A stretch of DNA of 64,000 nucleotides from Oscillospiraceae bacterium (GTDB taxonomy: Bacteria > Bacillota > Clostridia > Oscillospirales > Oscillospiraceae), in the NCBI GenBank assembly GCA_024697625.1, contig JAILFJ010000129.1:1-64000 (forward strand). Reading direction: 5' to 3'. Position 1 is the stretch's first letter. Every line of letters begins with the position of its first letter. Shown one piece after another: positions 16,935 to 28,800 of the stretch. The notes beneath the pieces are model-generated. The model was not told the origin of the DNA, searched no databases, and saw only the letters and a program-made list of their open reading frames with translations. The position numbers were made by a program, and so were the translations under genes.

Positions 16935-16996
16935 TCATATGGAATTCTCCGATGAGTAAGTCAATGCGTTGTCAGCTTACCGTCACCGCGCACAGA

Positions 16997-17881
16997 TCAG
17001 TCAAAACGTTCGTCCCCCCAGAAGAAGAGGGCAACGGTTCCCGGCCCGGTGTGCGAACCGATGGTTGTACCGATATTGTTGATGACAACCCTGCCGTCCA
17101 GCTTCTTAAACCGGGCCTCTACGAGGTCCGCCACGGCTCTTGCGTCATCATAGCAGGCAGACTGAGAAATGAAGCACTTGCCGCTGTAGTCCAGGCGTCC
17201 CTCCGCAAATTCCTCCATCCTGGCGACGATCTCACGGATGACCTTTTTCTTGGTACGGATTTTGAAGCGCGGGATAAGCCTTCCAAGATTGTCCATATTC
17301 ATCAGCGGGCAGATCTCAAGAATCCCTCCAAATACGCCGGCAGTTTTAGAGATGCGGCCGCCGCGCACAAAGAAGGTCAGGTCCGTGGAGAAAAACCAGT
17401 GATGCAGTTTCAGCCGATTCTGCTGAATCCAGGCAGCCAGCTCATCCACATCCATTCCCTCGTCCCGCTTCGTTGCAGCCGTATCCATCAGAAGGCCATA
17501 TCCTGAGGAGGCACCGAGCGAGTCGATGATATGGATGATCCGCCCCGGATAGCGTTCCCGAAGAATCGCCGCAGCGTTTCTGGCGGCATTGATTGATCCG
17601 GAAATCCCCGAAGAAAGGCATACATGGATGATATCCTTCCCATCCTCCAGAAAGGGTGTGAAATAATCGACATATTCAGCCACGTTCACCTGTGCAGTTC
17701 TGGTATCCGCCCCTTTGGCCATCCTGGAGTAGAACTCGTCAAAAGGCATGCTCTGTCCGAGATCGTCCGCATACTCCACTCCGTCGATCGCGTAGTGGAA
17801 GCAGACATAATGAATATCACGTGATTCGAAGTGTTCACGGCTAAGGTCAGCAGTGGAACAACAGCTGAGAATATAGCTCAT
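16997..17881 (-). CDS. DegV-family fatty-acid-binding protein, divergent paralogue
   Basis: DegV proteins (FakB) hold a fatty acid in a pocket and present it to the kinase FakA, feeding exogenous or recycled acyl chains into phospholipids through acyl phosphate. This 294-aa member keeps the family outline: IHVCLSSGISGSINAAR near 88-104, SLGASSGYG, then FVRGGRISKTAG and FKIRTKKK. It departs from the usual N-terminal DSTCDL (here CCSTADL) and from TSQPS (here TAQVN), so its acyl preference may differ from the second DegV at 18652. GGAGG lies before the ATG. No FakA gene is in the window. Confidence 0.9.
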   Translation of the reverse strand: MSYILSCCSTADLSREHFESRDIHYVCFHYAIDGVEYADDLGQSMPFDEFYSRMAKGADTRTAQVNVAEYVDYFTPFLEDGKDIIHVCLSSGISGSINAARNAAAILRERYPGRIIHIIDSLGASSGYGLLMDTAATKRDEGMDVDELAAWIQQNRLKLHHWFFSTDLTFFVRGGRISKTAGVFGGILEICPLMNMDNLGRLIPRFKIRTKKKVIREIVARMEEFAEGRLDYSGKCFISQSACYDDARAVADLVEARFKKLDGRVVINNIGTTIGSHTGPGTVALFFWGDERFD

Positions 17882-17961
17882 GGGTACCTCCTGTTATTCA
17901 ATCATATTAGACAGCATAAACCATAGCACACTCCGGAGAAAAAAGCACTCTACTGATATAC

Positions 17962-17996
17962 AAAACAACGGGGAGCAAGGCTCTACCCGTTGTTTT
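17962..17996 (-). terminator. Terminator overlapping the end of the XRE gene
   Basis: AAAACAACGGG (17962-17972) pairs perfectly with 17986-17996. On the minus strand the first arm is formed by the last codons of the XRE-membrane gene (Asn-Lys-Asn-Asn-Gly), so the coding end doubles as the hairpin, followed by TTTTG. Confidence 0.75.
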
Positions 17997-18633
17997 TGTT
18001 CACTCTACGATTTGTAGAATGCCTTTTTTTATGGGCGTTGAAGGGTTTGCGGAGGCTGCAGCTCAGATAGACGATCACCTCTGCCGGAATGGCAATCAGG
18101 AACAGCTGCCAGGGAGTATAGCGGGGATAACACAGAAAAAATGCGGAAAGGAACAGAGAGAACACAAAGGCGGCAATGACATATTCAAGATATTGCCGGC
18201 GGTGAAAAGAGACCTTCAGAACCAGATAGACCAGTATGGAAACCGGGAGTGCTACGACAAAGGGCTGCCACAGGATGATGCCTGCCAGCCAGAGCGCCAC
18301 AAAGGCTGTCAGGGCCAGGGTCCAGACGCTGAGAATGGCGATGGCCATAATTTTCCCCACGCTGTAGCTCTTCTCATCAACCGGCTCATCTTCTGTAACG
18401 ATCGGTTTCCACTCGTCATGGGAAGTGAGTAGATTGTCAACCGAGACGTCAAAAATCTCGCTCAACTGCTTGAGGACAAAGGCATCCGGTATCGCCTCCG
18501 CCCGCTCCCACTTGGAGATCGTCTTATCGGAATAATTGATCATCGAGCCCAACTCAGCCTGGGTCATCCCCGCAGCACTTCGGAGATTGATAAGATTAGC
18601 GGCTGTGATGAGCTTCAGTTCTTCCATACGCAT
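17983..18633 (-). CDS. XRE-type helix-turn-helix protein with membrane domain
   Basis: A 216-aa protein joining a Cro/C1-type DNA-binding domain (about 8-65: AAGMTQAELGSMINYSDKTI and SKWERAEAIPD, the classical Xre pattern) to a hydrophobic half with four membrane segments (about 93-115, 118-136, 145-165, 172-190) and a basic, Asn-rich tail. Such one-component membrane regulators are common in Clostridia, but their signal is mostly unknown. The start lies 18 bases after the DegV gene at 18652, so both are one transcript, ended by the hairpin built into this gene's 3' end. Linking the regulator to fatty acid supply is inference. Confidence 0.85.
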   Translation of the reverse strand: MRMEELKLITAANLINLRSAAGMTQAELGSMINYSDKTISKWERAEAIPDAFVLKQLSEIFDVSVDNLLTSHDEWKPIVTEDEPVDEKSYSVGKIMAIAILSVWTLALTAFVALWLAGIILWQPFVVALPVSILVYLVLKVSFHRRQYLEYVIAAFVFSLFLSAFFLCYPRYTPWQLFLIAIPAEVIVYLSCSLRKPFNAHKKRHSTNRRVNKNNG

Positions 18634-18651
18634 GAGAGAGTCCGCCGTTTC

Positions 18652-19503
18652 TTATTCTTCAATGAACAGGATGCCGAGGCACTTTGGCCCACAGTGTGTG
18701 GAAATCGTACAGCCGGCCATGGTATGGTGAATTTCTTTCACGGAGATCGTCGCCCGGACGAGAGAATCAATCTCTTCCAGGACCTCAGGGTCAATCTCGC
18801 CGGATTCCGTAATAAAGACGTGCCCGGGCCGCACCTTTCTCCCCTCCAGGCGCTCCTTCACATACTGCTTATAGACTGCGTTGGTGCTTCCCCGGTATTT
18901 TTTATAGACACCGAGTTTTCCATCCTTCATCTCCAGCCCCGGCTTGAGGTGAAGCAGATTGGCTCCCAGCGCGGCAACGCCGGAGCAGCGTCCGCCCTTC
19001 CACATGTATTCCAAAGTATCCAGCACAAAGCTGGTCTGGACCTTATCCGTCATCCCTCGGATATGCTCTGCAATCCCGGGTGCATCTATACCGCGATCCC
19101 GGCACTCCGCGGCTTCGATGGCAAGGAGGCCTACGCCGGTAGAGAGCATGCGGGTATCGACAACGGAGACGTCCTGGAGTTCATCCGCAGCCAGGCACGC
19201 AGCATTATAGGTGTTTGAAAGTTCAGAGCTGATGTCCAGATGTACAATACTATAACCCTGATCCGTAAATTGAGAGAAAAAGTCCAGGAACTCCTGTACA
19301 CCCGGTGCAGAGGTCTTGGGGAGCGTCCCGTCCTTACGATACCGGGCATACATGTCCAAAGGAGTAAAGCCCTGTCCGTCGAGGAAGTTCTCATCTCCCA
19401 GGGTGATGGTCAGGGGAATAATCTTAATATCGTATCGTTCGATCAGGTCTTTCGACAAGTCGCACGTGGAATCTGATGTAATCACAACCGGCTTTGCCAA
19501 CAT
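18652..19503 (-). CDS. DegV-family fatty-acid-binding protein, typical member
   Basis: This 283-aa FakB-type protein has the standard motifs: VVITSDSTCDLSKDL at the N-terminus, TSAPGVQEFLDFF near residue 66, DISSELSNTYNAA near 92, GGRCSG near 155 and GPKCLGILF at the end. From family knowledge it binds a fatty acid for phosphorylation by FakA, after which PlsX exchanges the acyl group onto ACP; plsX lies at the right edge of this window. I chose the ATG at 19503, six bases after GGAGG; a longer reading would start six codons upstream inside that ribosome site region. The promoter is at 19534-19562. The XRE-membrane gene follows by 18 bases. Confidence 0.92.
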   Translation of the reverse strand: MLAKPVVITSDSTCDLSKDLIERYDIKIIPLTITLGDENFLDGQGFTPLDMYARYRKDGTLPKTSAPGVQEFLDFFSQFTDQGYSIVHLDISSELSNTYNAACLAADELQDVSVVDTRMLSTGVGLLAIEAAECRDRGIDAPGIAEHIRGMTDKVQTSFVLDTLEYMWKGGRCSGVAALGANLLHLKPGLEMKDGKLGVYKKYRGSTNAVYKQYVKERLEGRKVRPGHVFITESGEIDPEVLEEIDSLVRATISVKEIHHTMAGCTISTHCGPKCLGILFIEE

Positions 19504-19533
19504 AAATCCCTCCATTTTCACAATATCGTGCTA

Positions 19534-19562
19534 ATTATAGCATCTTGATCAATACATGTCCA
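19534..19562 (-). promoter_or_regulatory. Promoter of the degV-XRE transcript (extended -10)
   Basis: On the minus strand, TGGACA (19557-19562) is followed after 17 bp by a consensus TATAAT (19534-19539), with TGC just before it. Confidence 0.75.
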
Positions 19563-19786
19563 TAAGGAAAATCTGCCTTAAATATTCAAACAGGCTAATC
19601 AACAGCCTTCAATTCTGTCGACACGGCAGCAACCGCAGTGCCATAAACAGGTCTCTTCCCTGAAAGCATCCCTGAAAGCACTTTTCCTTATAGCCGTATT
19701 ATAGCGTCAGTCAAACACAGAAACAAGCATCAGAACGGAAAACTTATGCCTGATCAGGAGATTTACCCTACCATCATCAAAAAGAA
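19563..19786. other. Intergenic stretch without a gene
   Basis: Between the degV promoter and the terminator of the giant gene I see no reading frame with a ribosome site. The only notable item is a 12-bp tandem repeat, CCCTGAAAGCAT at 19658-19669, repeated with one change at 19670-19681. Confidence 0.6.
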
Positions 19787-19812
19787 CTCCGGCCAGTTTT
19801 CACTGACCGGAG
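19787..19812 (-). terminator. Terminator of the giant surface protein gene
   Basis: On the minus strand, CTCCGGTCAG pairs with CTGGCCGGAG (19803-19812 with 19787-19796, one G-U) around a 6-base loop and is followed by TTCTTTTT. Confidence 0.85.
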
Positions 19813-19835
19813 GCTGTGGATATTGTTATTCTGCT

Positions 19836-22800
19836 TTATGAGTTTGCCTTCAATGCTTCAGCGTCAGCCAAAGCAGCTTCCTTCCCGGTCTTTGCAGTCC
19901 CAATATACACTTCTGTTTCTGTATATCCCTTTCTTGACATGTACAAGCCCGTTTCATCGACGATCAGGCAGAACCACTTGCCGACATTAGCGGTATTCGG
20001 CGCACTGGTTTCCTGTAGATAATACGTTCCGTACGGAAGCTCGCCGGTCCAGATCATACCGCTTGCAAGGGATGTCAGGTTTTCCTTGCCACTTGCTGGA
20101 TCTTTACCCATCACAAGCGTCTTTGTCTTGTCATTGCGGTCTTTCCAGACATAGATGCTGGAGCTGTTGCCTTTATACAGGTTGAATGTAGCTCCGGCTA
20201 CAGATGTATAATTCGTATCAACTTTCCGGAGGACAACCTTTCGATAACCGGAGATACCCGTCCAGTAGATGTAGCCAGCATACGGGCTGTTGTCCGGGAC
20301 AGTCAGCTCGCCTTCTATGGTACCGGTAAGATAGCTGTCCGTGCCGTTTTCTGTGATTTCATCAGGTGCAGCATTACGGAATGCCTTCAGGGAACTTTCC
20401 CTGTCATTCTCGAGCAAAGTGTCAGTAAATACCGCAAACTGCTTGAGCTGCTGGTAGTGGTTGTTCTCGTCTACCGGGTTTGGAATCTGTGCCCAGACCC
20501 AGATGCTGCCCGCTTGCATCTTATTTGTGGAATTGAGGGGATCCGTAAGCGCGCCAGTCACGTACAGTGATGTAGCCGGGTTCGGACTGCCACTCGTTTC
20601 ACCCAAATATCCTGCAATATAGATATCCTGGCGCACCAAATAGTTGCCGCTCGTGCCATTTGGATACTCTTTTCCTCCGTTTGTTGGATTGTTAAAACCA
20701 GTATCGCCAGATGTCTTCAGCACATAATTTCCAAGCGTACCATCTATCGTCTGGTCCGGACCGCCAAAGCTCGGACCGCCGGAAAGCTTCAGCAGAGAGT
20801 AGGGTGCGAGATAGATGCCCGCTCCGTTCGCGCTGGCTGAGTTACCCGTGATCGTACCGCCAGTCATATTCACAATACTGCCGCCGGCCACATAAACCGC
20901 TCCGCCGGAATACTTTGTAGTAATACCGTTGTTGACAGCAGAACCCAGACTGGAGTTTCGCATCGTTGCACCGGACTGTATGTTCAGCGTACCAGCCTGA
21001 ACGTTCACGATACCGCCGTCTACCTCCGGCTGATAAGAAGCCTTGTTGCCGTCCATAGTGATGTTGGTCAGCTCCAGTTTTGCGCTGCCGCTGACAGTAA
21101 ATAGTGAAGCACTGTCATAGCCTCTCACAAGAATTGCGATAGCATCACTGTCAGTGGTTGTTCTGGCCACGACTGAATTTACATCCGCACGGAAGAGGAA
21201 TGTCTCACCTGTGTACGTTGCGTTGGTAGGCGCAGTAGTAAGAATGATGTTGTCTGTGCCTGTCTTCTGCGTTCCGTTCACAGTAACGGTATACTCTCCA
21301 AGAGTCACGCTATCCGTTTCCGGGATCTCATAGTCCACCAGCATCTCGATCTTCACAGGGTTCGTCGCGCTCATTGCCGCACCGTTGCCGTTGGCGCGGG
21401 CGTAGGCTACCGCCGCATTCAGAGTGCTGAACACATGCTCTACTTTAACGGTGTTTTCGCCTTCTGTCTTTGTCTCCACGATCTTGCAGATTACAGGACC
21501 CCAGACCAGCTTATTGCTGCCGCCATCCATACCGACCAAATAGATGTTCTTGTCGTTCTTGAAGATGTCGAAGTTATCTTTGGAGATGCCATCAAGATAG
21601 TTGCCGAAATCCTGACCCTTTGCATCATGCCCAGTCGGCGCGTAGACGCCAATCCTCGAGTCCGCCGAGAGAGCACCGTTTACCGTGATGATTTTCGTGA
21701 CCGTGTTGGCCGTGACGCTTGAGATGTCAATATTTCTCTGCTGGCCGCTGCTGGTCACGTTGTCATAGATGACCGGGTTGCCGGAAATGTGCATTCTGCA
21801 GTCGGCACCACCAAGGTAAAACGCCCTGTATGTATCGGAAACCGTATTTCCGGTGATCGTGCCGCCGGTCAGCGTGACCGTGACATGATTCTCCGTGTAG
21901 ATAACACTGCCGTGGCCCTCGGCCGAGCAGCCGGTGATCAGACCGCCGTTCATGGTAAAGGAGGCATTGTCAGCGGAGCAGTAGACCGCGCCGCCGCGGG
22001 CGGATTTGCAGTCGGTGATCCTGCCGCCGTTCATGACGAAGGAGGCTTTGGTATGCAGGTAGACCGCGCCGCCGCCGAGAGTATTGCCGTCGCAGTTCTG
22101 GATCAGCGCACCGTCGTTCATGATCAGCTCGCCGTTCTCCACGTCGACCGCGCCGCCGTGTCCGGAGGCTACGGCGTTCTGCAGTGTACTGCCGCTTTCC
22201 AGGATCAGGACAGACTTGCCTGTCGTATTGTTATACTTCAGATCCCAGATACCGCCGTCACTGCTGCCCTTGCCGTTGTTGTCGAAGGTGATATCCTTCA
22301 GGGTCATATGGCAGTAGCCGAGATTGTGATTTGTTCCGTACGCTCCGCGCTGAATCACGCACGGCCCGTCCTGTGCGAGAACGGCAGGCTCCGTTGTCCA
22401 GGTCAGCTTATAATAAGTATTCGCGTTTGTACCCCAGATAAAGTCTTCGCCGGACTGAAGCACGTATTCGCGCACCAGCATCTCCAGACGGGTATCCTTG
22501 CCGTCCGCGTCCGCAAACTTCGCACTGTAGGGCGTATACGTATAGTTACCCTCGGTTTCGCTTCTGGAATACAGCTTGCCCATGGCGTTATAGGCGGCCT
22601 TGATGCTGGAGAACTTTGCCTGCACGTACACGGGATTTCTGTCCGTACCGGAGTTGTAGTACAGCAGCGTCCCGCCGTCAGTGAACTGACATACCCACGG
22701 CGTGACCCGCCAGACGGCGTACATGATGCTTCCTGCATTCTGGCTGTCCGTGTATGCCTGATAGAGTCGCATGGTCGTCCCGCTGCCGGCGTCGAACCGG

Positions 22801-25800
22801 AGGGTTTCGCCGGAGCCGCTCTTGGTCAGGGGAATGACAGCGTTATTGGCGGAATCGTCCGGGTCGACGGCATAGAAGGCATTGCCCGTGGGCAGAGGAT
22901 CGTCCTTCGCAAGATCGGCCAACTTTGTCGTCATGTTCCAGCCGACAAGGACGAAGCCGTTTCTGGTAATGCCTTCGGAGATGACTTTCATTTCCGCGGT
23001 ATTGGAGCCGGTGAATTTAGTTTCGGCAGATTCTCCGATGTACTCGGCGCCGTCCGCGTCCGTGCCGCCGTTGTAGTTGAAGTAGACCATGTACTGCGGT
23101 CTCTGGTAATAGATCTTCAGCTCATCGCCGAGATTGAAGTTCTTCCAGTCTCCATCCGGGACATTGGTCACCTCTGTCTCGTTCTCTGTCGTGGCATACT
23201 GCCAGACGTTGTTTGTCGAATCGAAGCGCACAAAACGAATCTCGGTCTCATTGACCGCAGGATCGGGGCTGTACAGTACGGTTTTCAGATAAGTATCCTT
23301 GGGATCGACGCCGTGACGCACATCGGCCATGTACCACGCGACCGCGGTATTGATAGCAGATTCGCTCCGGTCTGAGTTGCTCTTGAGGAAGCTGTTGTAG
23401 GGGTTGCCCCATGTATTGACATCTGTGGTGACCGTGCTGCTGTGGCCCTCCGCATCGATATGCGTCGCGGAACCTGTATTGCTCACGGCGCGCAGACGGA
23501 ACTGATCCTCGAGATGGTTGGGGATGACCTCATAGACCTGCACGGTCAGAACGACGCTCTCCCACTGGGCATAGAGGTGGATCTCCCCGTTGGCGTCCTT
23601 GCCAAGGGTGTTGATGCGCACCTTATCCGTTCTCAGTGCGGTCTCATCGCTGCCGTCCCGGAAGGTGTTCCAGTGCAGGAAAGTATGGCCGGGGCAATAG
23701 AGGGTAAAGGCATTCCCTTCGCTGTCCTGGCTGCACGGATACTCGCTGTTGGGATACTTTACGCTGTCCTCCAGATAATCCTTGAAGATGATCTTGAGGA
23801 CCTTTTCATTGTTGTGCGTATCCTCCCTTTCGATACCCGTTTTGTCCGTTTTTCCGTTGAGACCGACGTCAACCATATCCAGGTTAAATGCGTTCTCAAG
23901 CGGCAGCTTCACGAAGCCGGGCTCATTCTGGTCCACGCTCGTGTCGGACAGGTAATCGCTCGGCACATTGATGTGGTAGACGAGGGTGATCTCGCGCTTA
24001 TTGCTGTACTGGGCGTAGAGCTTCACCTCGCCCGTGTTCGGCAGGGTGACGGCGTCGCCGGGGTAGTAGCTGTCGCCGCCGCCGTCGGCCTTGGTGTTCC
24101 AGCAGACGAATTCGAACTCGCCCTTCTTGAGTGCAAGATTCGTTGCTGAGAGTGTCCCGCCGCTTACAGTGCCGAACTTGGCCTTGGCCGTGGCGCCGAA
24201 GTAGTAGTTGCCCTCTTCGAAGAGGAAGCCGTCCTCCCCGTATTTCGTTTCGGTGGTCAGGCCCTCATTCGTCGCGCCGTTTGCGTAATAGGCCAAGACG
24301 CCGCCCTTGTTGACGGTGATGTCCGGGGCCACCGTGATATCGCCGGTGATCGTCTGGGTGTTGGACAGGTAGCCGCCGACCATCTTGCCGTTCTCCACGC
24401 GCTTCCAGCCGTAGAAGATCTCGCCGGATTCGAGCGAAGGAATGGGCAGCTCAAACTCCTGGAAGCGGGTGCCGTACGCCTTCTTTTCGGAGACAAAATC
24501 CTTGGTGTCGGGGTTTTCATCCCCATCGTCCTCCCAAGAGGCGGGCAGGCCATTGGCGTCGCGGACGATGGTCTTGGCGGCGTCGGTGCCGCGCCGGAGG
24601 GAACCGTTTGCCTGCACGCCGAGCGCCGTGACGGTGACCTTCGTGTCCTCATAGTGGGCCCAAAGGATGAAGGGCTGGTTGGGCATGACGCCCTCCCACG
24701 CAGCCGTGGAGTCCTTGGACTGAGACCAGTAGGCAAAGCTCCTGCCGGGGACGGCAGGCGGCGTATAGTTCAGGCCGTCTGCCTGACGGATATAGCCAAG
24801 GGTGCCGTCCTCATTGGTGAGGTACTTGGAATACTGCACCGTTGCGGTCTTGAGGGTACCGCCGGTCTCCGCCGACATGAGCGTCAGCGGATAGCACTGC
24901 ATCGTGTGATACAGATACACATGGGTGGTATCCTCGTTTTTGACGACCTGATCCCAGCCTGTCAGTGTTTTATTCTCTTCGAGCATCGCCTTCAGATCCG
25001 TGACGCTCATCGCGCCGCGCGCTGTGAGAGTGTTGTGCGTCAGCTCGCCCGGCCTGAAGATATAGGCGGTGTCCGTATTGGACAGATAGTAGGGGCGGAG
25101 GATGATACCGGTGACCAGATAGCTGTACCAAAGGCTGTACTGTCCCTCTCTGACACCACGACCTGCGAGATGGTTCCCGTCGCCATTGGTGCTGTTGCCG
25201 TTATGCTGATTCTGCTCCAAAAAGATCTCCGCGTAGAGCAGGTTGCCCCAGCTACCGAAGCGGTGGTAATAGACGTCGGCAGGAAGATGATAGGTGTAAA
25301 GCGGATAATACGTTACGCTGCCGCCACTGATTACCTCGCCTCTGCTCTTGCCGTCCTCGCGAGTGTATCCGTCGATCGGCGTGGCCTGGCTGTAGATCGT
25401 ATTCCAGGTCGCGGCTGAATAGCTGCTGGGATTGCCGCTGATGCCGTATATGGTCTGCTCGTAATCCGGCGCTTCATAGTAATCATCCAGAGACGCACCC
25501 GCCTTGCCGGGCGTCAGGAGCATGTAGTGGACCGTGACCTTGTTGGTCGCGGGGTTAGTGTCCGCCTGATATTGACCACGCAGTGTATAGGTCGTCTGGG
25601 CGGCGTTCGGGAGCAAGGTTTTGCCGACATAAGCCTGAGAGGCCGCTACATTATTGAAGGTGTTCGTTTTGTCTGTGGTTGAGGTGCCGTTGTACTCCGT
25701 CCAACCGGTGAAGTAAAGAGTTGCGTCAAAAGAAGCCTTCTGTTTATCGCGGTAATAATAGGTCTCCCACCCTGACGTGTAATTGCTTGGCGCAGTATAG

Positions 25801-28800
25801 CTGTAACTTGTACTGTTTACTGTAGCATTTGCCGGCCAAAGGGAAGAAACATCTGCTCCAAGCCATGTGTTTGCAATGCTATATGATTCATTTCCCGCGA
25901 TTTTCCCATCAGCTGAATATGTTACATTAGTCTCCGCATCATGGTCATAATAATAATTGCCCCATGACCGAGTCTCATATTCACCCACCTTCTGGTTCTT
26001 TGTCACGGAACCATCCGGCTGGAAGATCAACGTATACAGTTTCCGGTTGAAGTAGACGTTCAGCGTGGTCACGCCGCCTTCGGCAGCCGTCTTGCTCTCC
26101 TCTGTCTTATAGCTGACGAAGTCGTCGTCTTCCCCGCTGTTCGCGCTGCTCAGGACGAAGTAAGACTGATCGTCGGTGTTGGAGTCATTATCCGGGAAGG
26201 TCTCGTAGCCCGCGATCTTGGCGGTGCTCTTCTGCGCGTCGGTGAGTTCATAGAGCTCGTTGACCGCGATCTTTTCGCCGGCCTTGCTGCCTTTGCCGTG
26301 CTCAGACACCGTCTCGGAGTCCCAGAGGAAGTAGCCGGTCCTGTCGGTGTTCTGGATCCAGTAATTGATCTTGACCGTGGTAGGGATCGGATCACCTGTC
26401 GGGGTCCAGTGGGCGTAGAGACGCAGGGGGTTATTCCGCGTCAGGTCGATTTCGGTCGTCGTCGAGCTGTCACCGTCGGGGTCAGCGGCCCAGGTCGTCA
26501 GGGGCTTATCGAACTTGTACTGCACGCCGCCCTCAACGCCCGGGTAAACGTCGTTGGTCTGTCCCGCGGGCGCTGTAAACCAGCCATCGAAGCGGAACGC
26601 ATCACGGGTGGTCAGCGGCTCCGCCACCCAGCGGGTGTAGTCATGCGGCATCTCGATGGGCGCGACATAACTGCCGCCCTGCGCGTCAAAGCTGAGGTTG
26701 TACACGTTCTCGGTCACGGGGGTCAGCACGATATCGCCCTTCACGCGGCCCTTCTTCACCTCGTCGGAGGCACTGTCATAGCCCGTGCCCTTGTTGGACA
26801 GCTCGACGCCCTTGCCCATATAGGCGTAGTTGATGTTGTTGTCGCCGGCCCACCAGGCAACATACTGGTCCGAGGTGGTGGTGAATTCCACGCCGAGGGT
26901 GCTCAGCAGCTCCCCGTCAAAATAGGTCTGTACGGAAATGGTGCGAGGATTGGGATTCGACGTGGTCGCGAGCTCCTTATAGGTGACGGTATGCACCTCG
27001 GCATAGCGGGCGTAGAGCTTGGTATTGATGGGCGTGGAAATCTCGCCGAAGCCGGTGAAGCGGGTTTTAAACTCCGGCTCCTCATACCAGCCGATGAAAA
27101 TGCCCGTCGGCGCTTCCGTGCCCGTGGGCAGCACAGGCATGATCAGCGTCTCGCCGGGGCTGATCGTCTGCTTGTAATAGGGTATGTTCTCCTCGCCCTC
27201 CGGCTGCCCGTCGAGCCAGGTGCCGTTGCTCTCCGGCAGGTAGAACTCGTAATCCGCGAAGCTGTCCGAGGTGAAGGCGCCGCCCTCATACCAGGCATAG
27301 AGAGTGATGGTGCGCTCGGTCTGTTCGAGCTGGCCGGGGGTGTACTTTACGTCAATAGTGAGACGCTCGTTCGGCAGGAATTTCTCCACGCCGGAAGGCA
27401 GGGTCATACTGTCCCCCGTCTGGGCCGCTGTTGCCCAGAAGCGGAACTGCTTGTCGCCCGGCTGATCCACGGAGGCCTTGATGACAGCCTGCGAGCCCTC
27501 GAGATAGAGCTCCGGATCCTTCGGGATACGGTAGCTTTTGCCGCCGTTGTCCGCATTGTAGACGATGGAATAGGTACCCGCGTGCACCCACTTGGCAAGG
27601 ATGGTGATGGGCCGGTTGGGCGGCGTCACAAAGTCGAAGGGTGTGTTCGGGTGGCCTTCCTCATACCAGTACTGGAACTGCCAAAGACCGGGGTAGTAGA
27701 CATAGGCTGTGATGCTGTCATCCGCCCGCTCCTCGGCAGTCATCTCCACATATTTCGCGGAGCGGGTGCCGTCGTTATTGGTGCGGGTGTTGTAGACGTA
27801 CTTATAGAGCTTGGTGCTCTCGGGGATGGCGGACTTGGACTCGTACATCTCGTTCCAGGCGACATAGTCGCGGGAGATGGTGTACTCGGCGACCGACTCA
27901 TCCTTGCCGACGTTAAACCAGGTGCTCTGGGTCATGCCGTCCATCTCGCCGCCCTGGGGGTCGATGTTGACGGCAAATCTCGTGCGCAAGCCCATATACA
28001 GGACGATGGGGCGGTCGGGCATTTTCGCAATATCACTCGGCTGAGCGGCCTGAGTCAGGCCCTCGTCCCAGAACCACCATGTCTCAGCATCCTTGATCAT
28101 CCCGAGATTCGCATGATCGGATGTATAGTCGTACAGATAATTGCTCAGGTCAGAGTCAAACTTCACGCTGTCCCATTTAAGACCGGAGCCGTCCGAGACC
28201 ACCGTCGCGCCGGGCATCGAAGTGTTCGCGAGCGTGATATCCGTAGCCCAACGACCGTCAACCTTATACCGGATCGTCAGGGGCTGAGTATGGCGCTTGA
28301 AATACAGGTCGGCCTGACCGGTGTTGTTGTTTTTACGGTAGAAATACAGCACCTCATCTCCATCATTGGTTACACTCAAGCCATTGGTACTGTATGGCGC
28401 GGTTTCCCCGGCTTTTACCCACGTTTTATTTTTCGCTGAGTTAATGTTTGCATTTGAAGCTTGCTGATTAGAGCCCACAATCTGAACAAGATCAAAGCCG
28501 GGTATCTGGATCATCGTGCTGACATTGGCATAGATCTGCATGCTGAGGTATTGGTAGTTGTATTGGTATGTTCCACCTGCGGCTGTAGTACGGGTATCCG
28601 TGTAGGCGTTATTGGAATCACCATACAAATCATCGGCAATGTTCTGCAGGTGGACCAGTCTCTCCCAACTGCGTCCGGTACTTACACCGTTATCAGTGAA
28701 CTCGATGTTCTCCGCAGGCATGGTAAATATGGTCATCTTATTGGAATTCGTGTCAGTGCAAAACAGCCATTGTACCCCGTCATTTTTGTTCTTGGGCCAC

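Noticed and set aside
26298..28439. 713-codon frame on the plus strand inside the giant gene
   Set aside because: It is antisense to the InlB-B repeat region, has no ribosome site or recognisable domain, and arises from the codon bias of the true gene. The same holds for the long plus-strand frames at 29217-31430 and 21789-23375.
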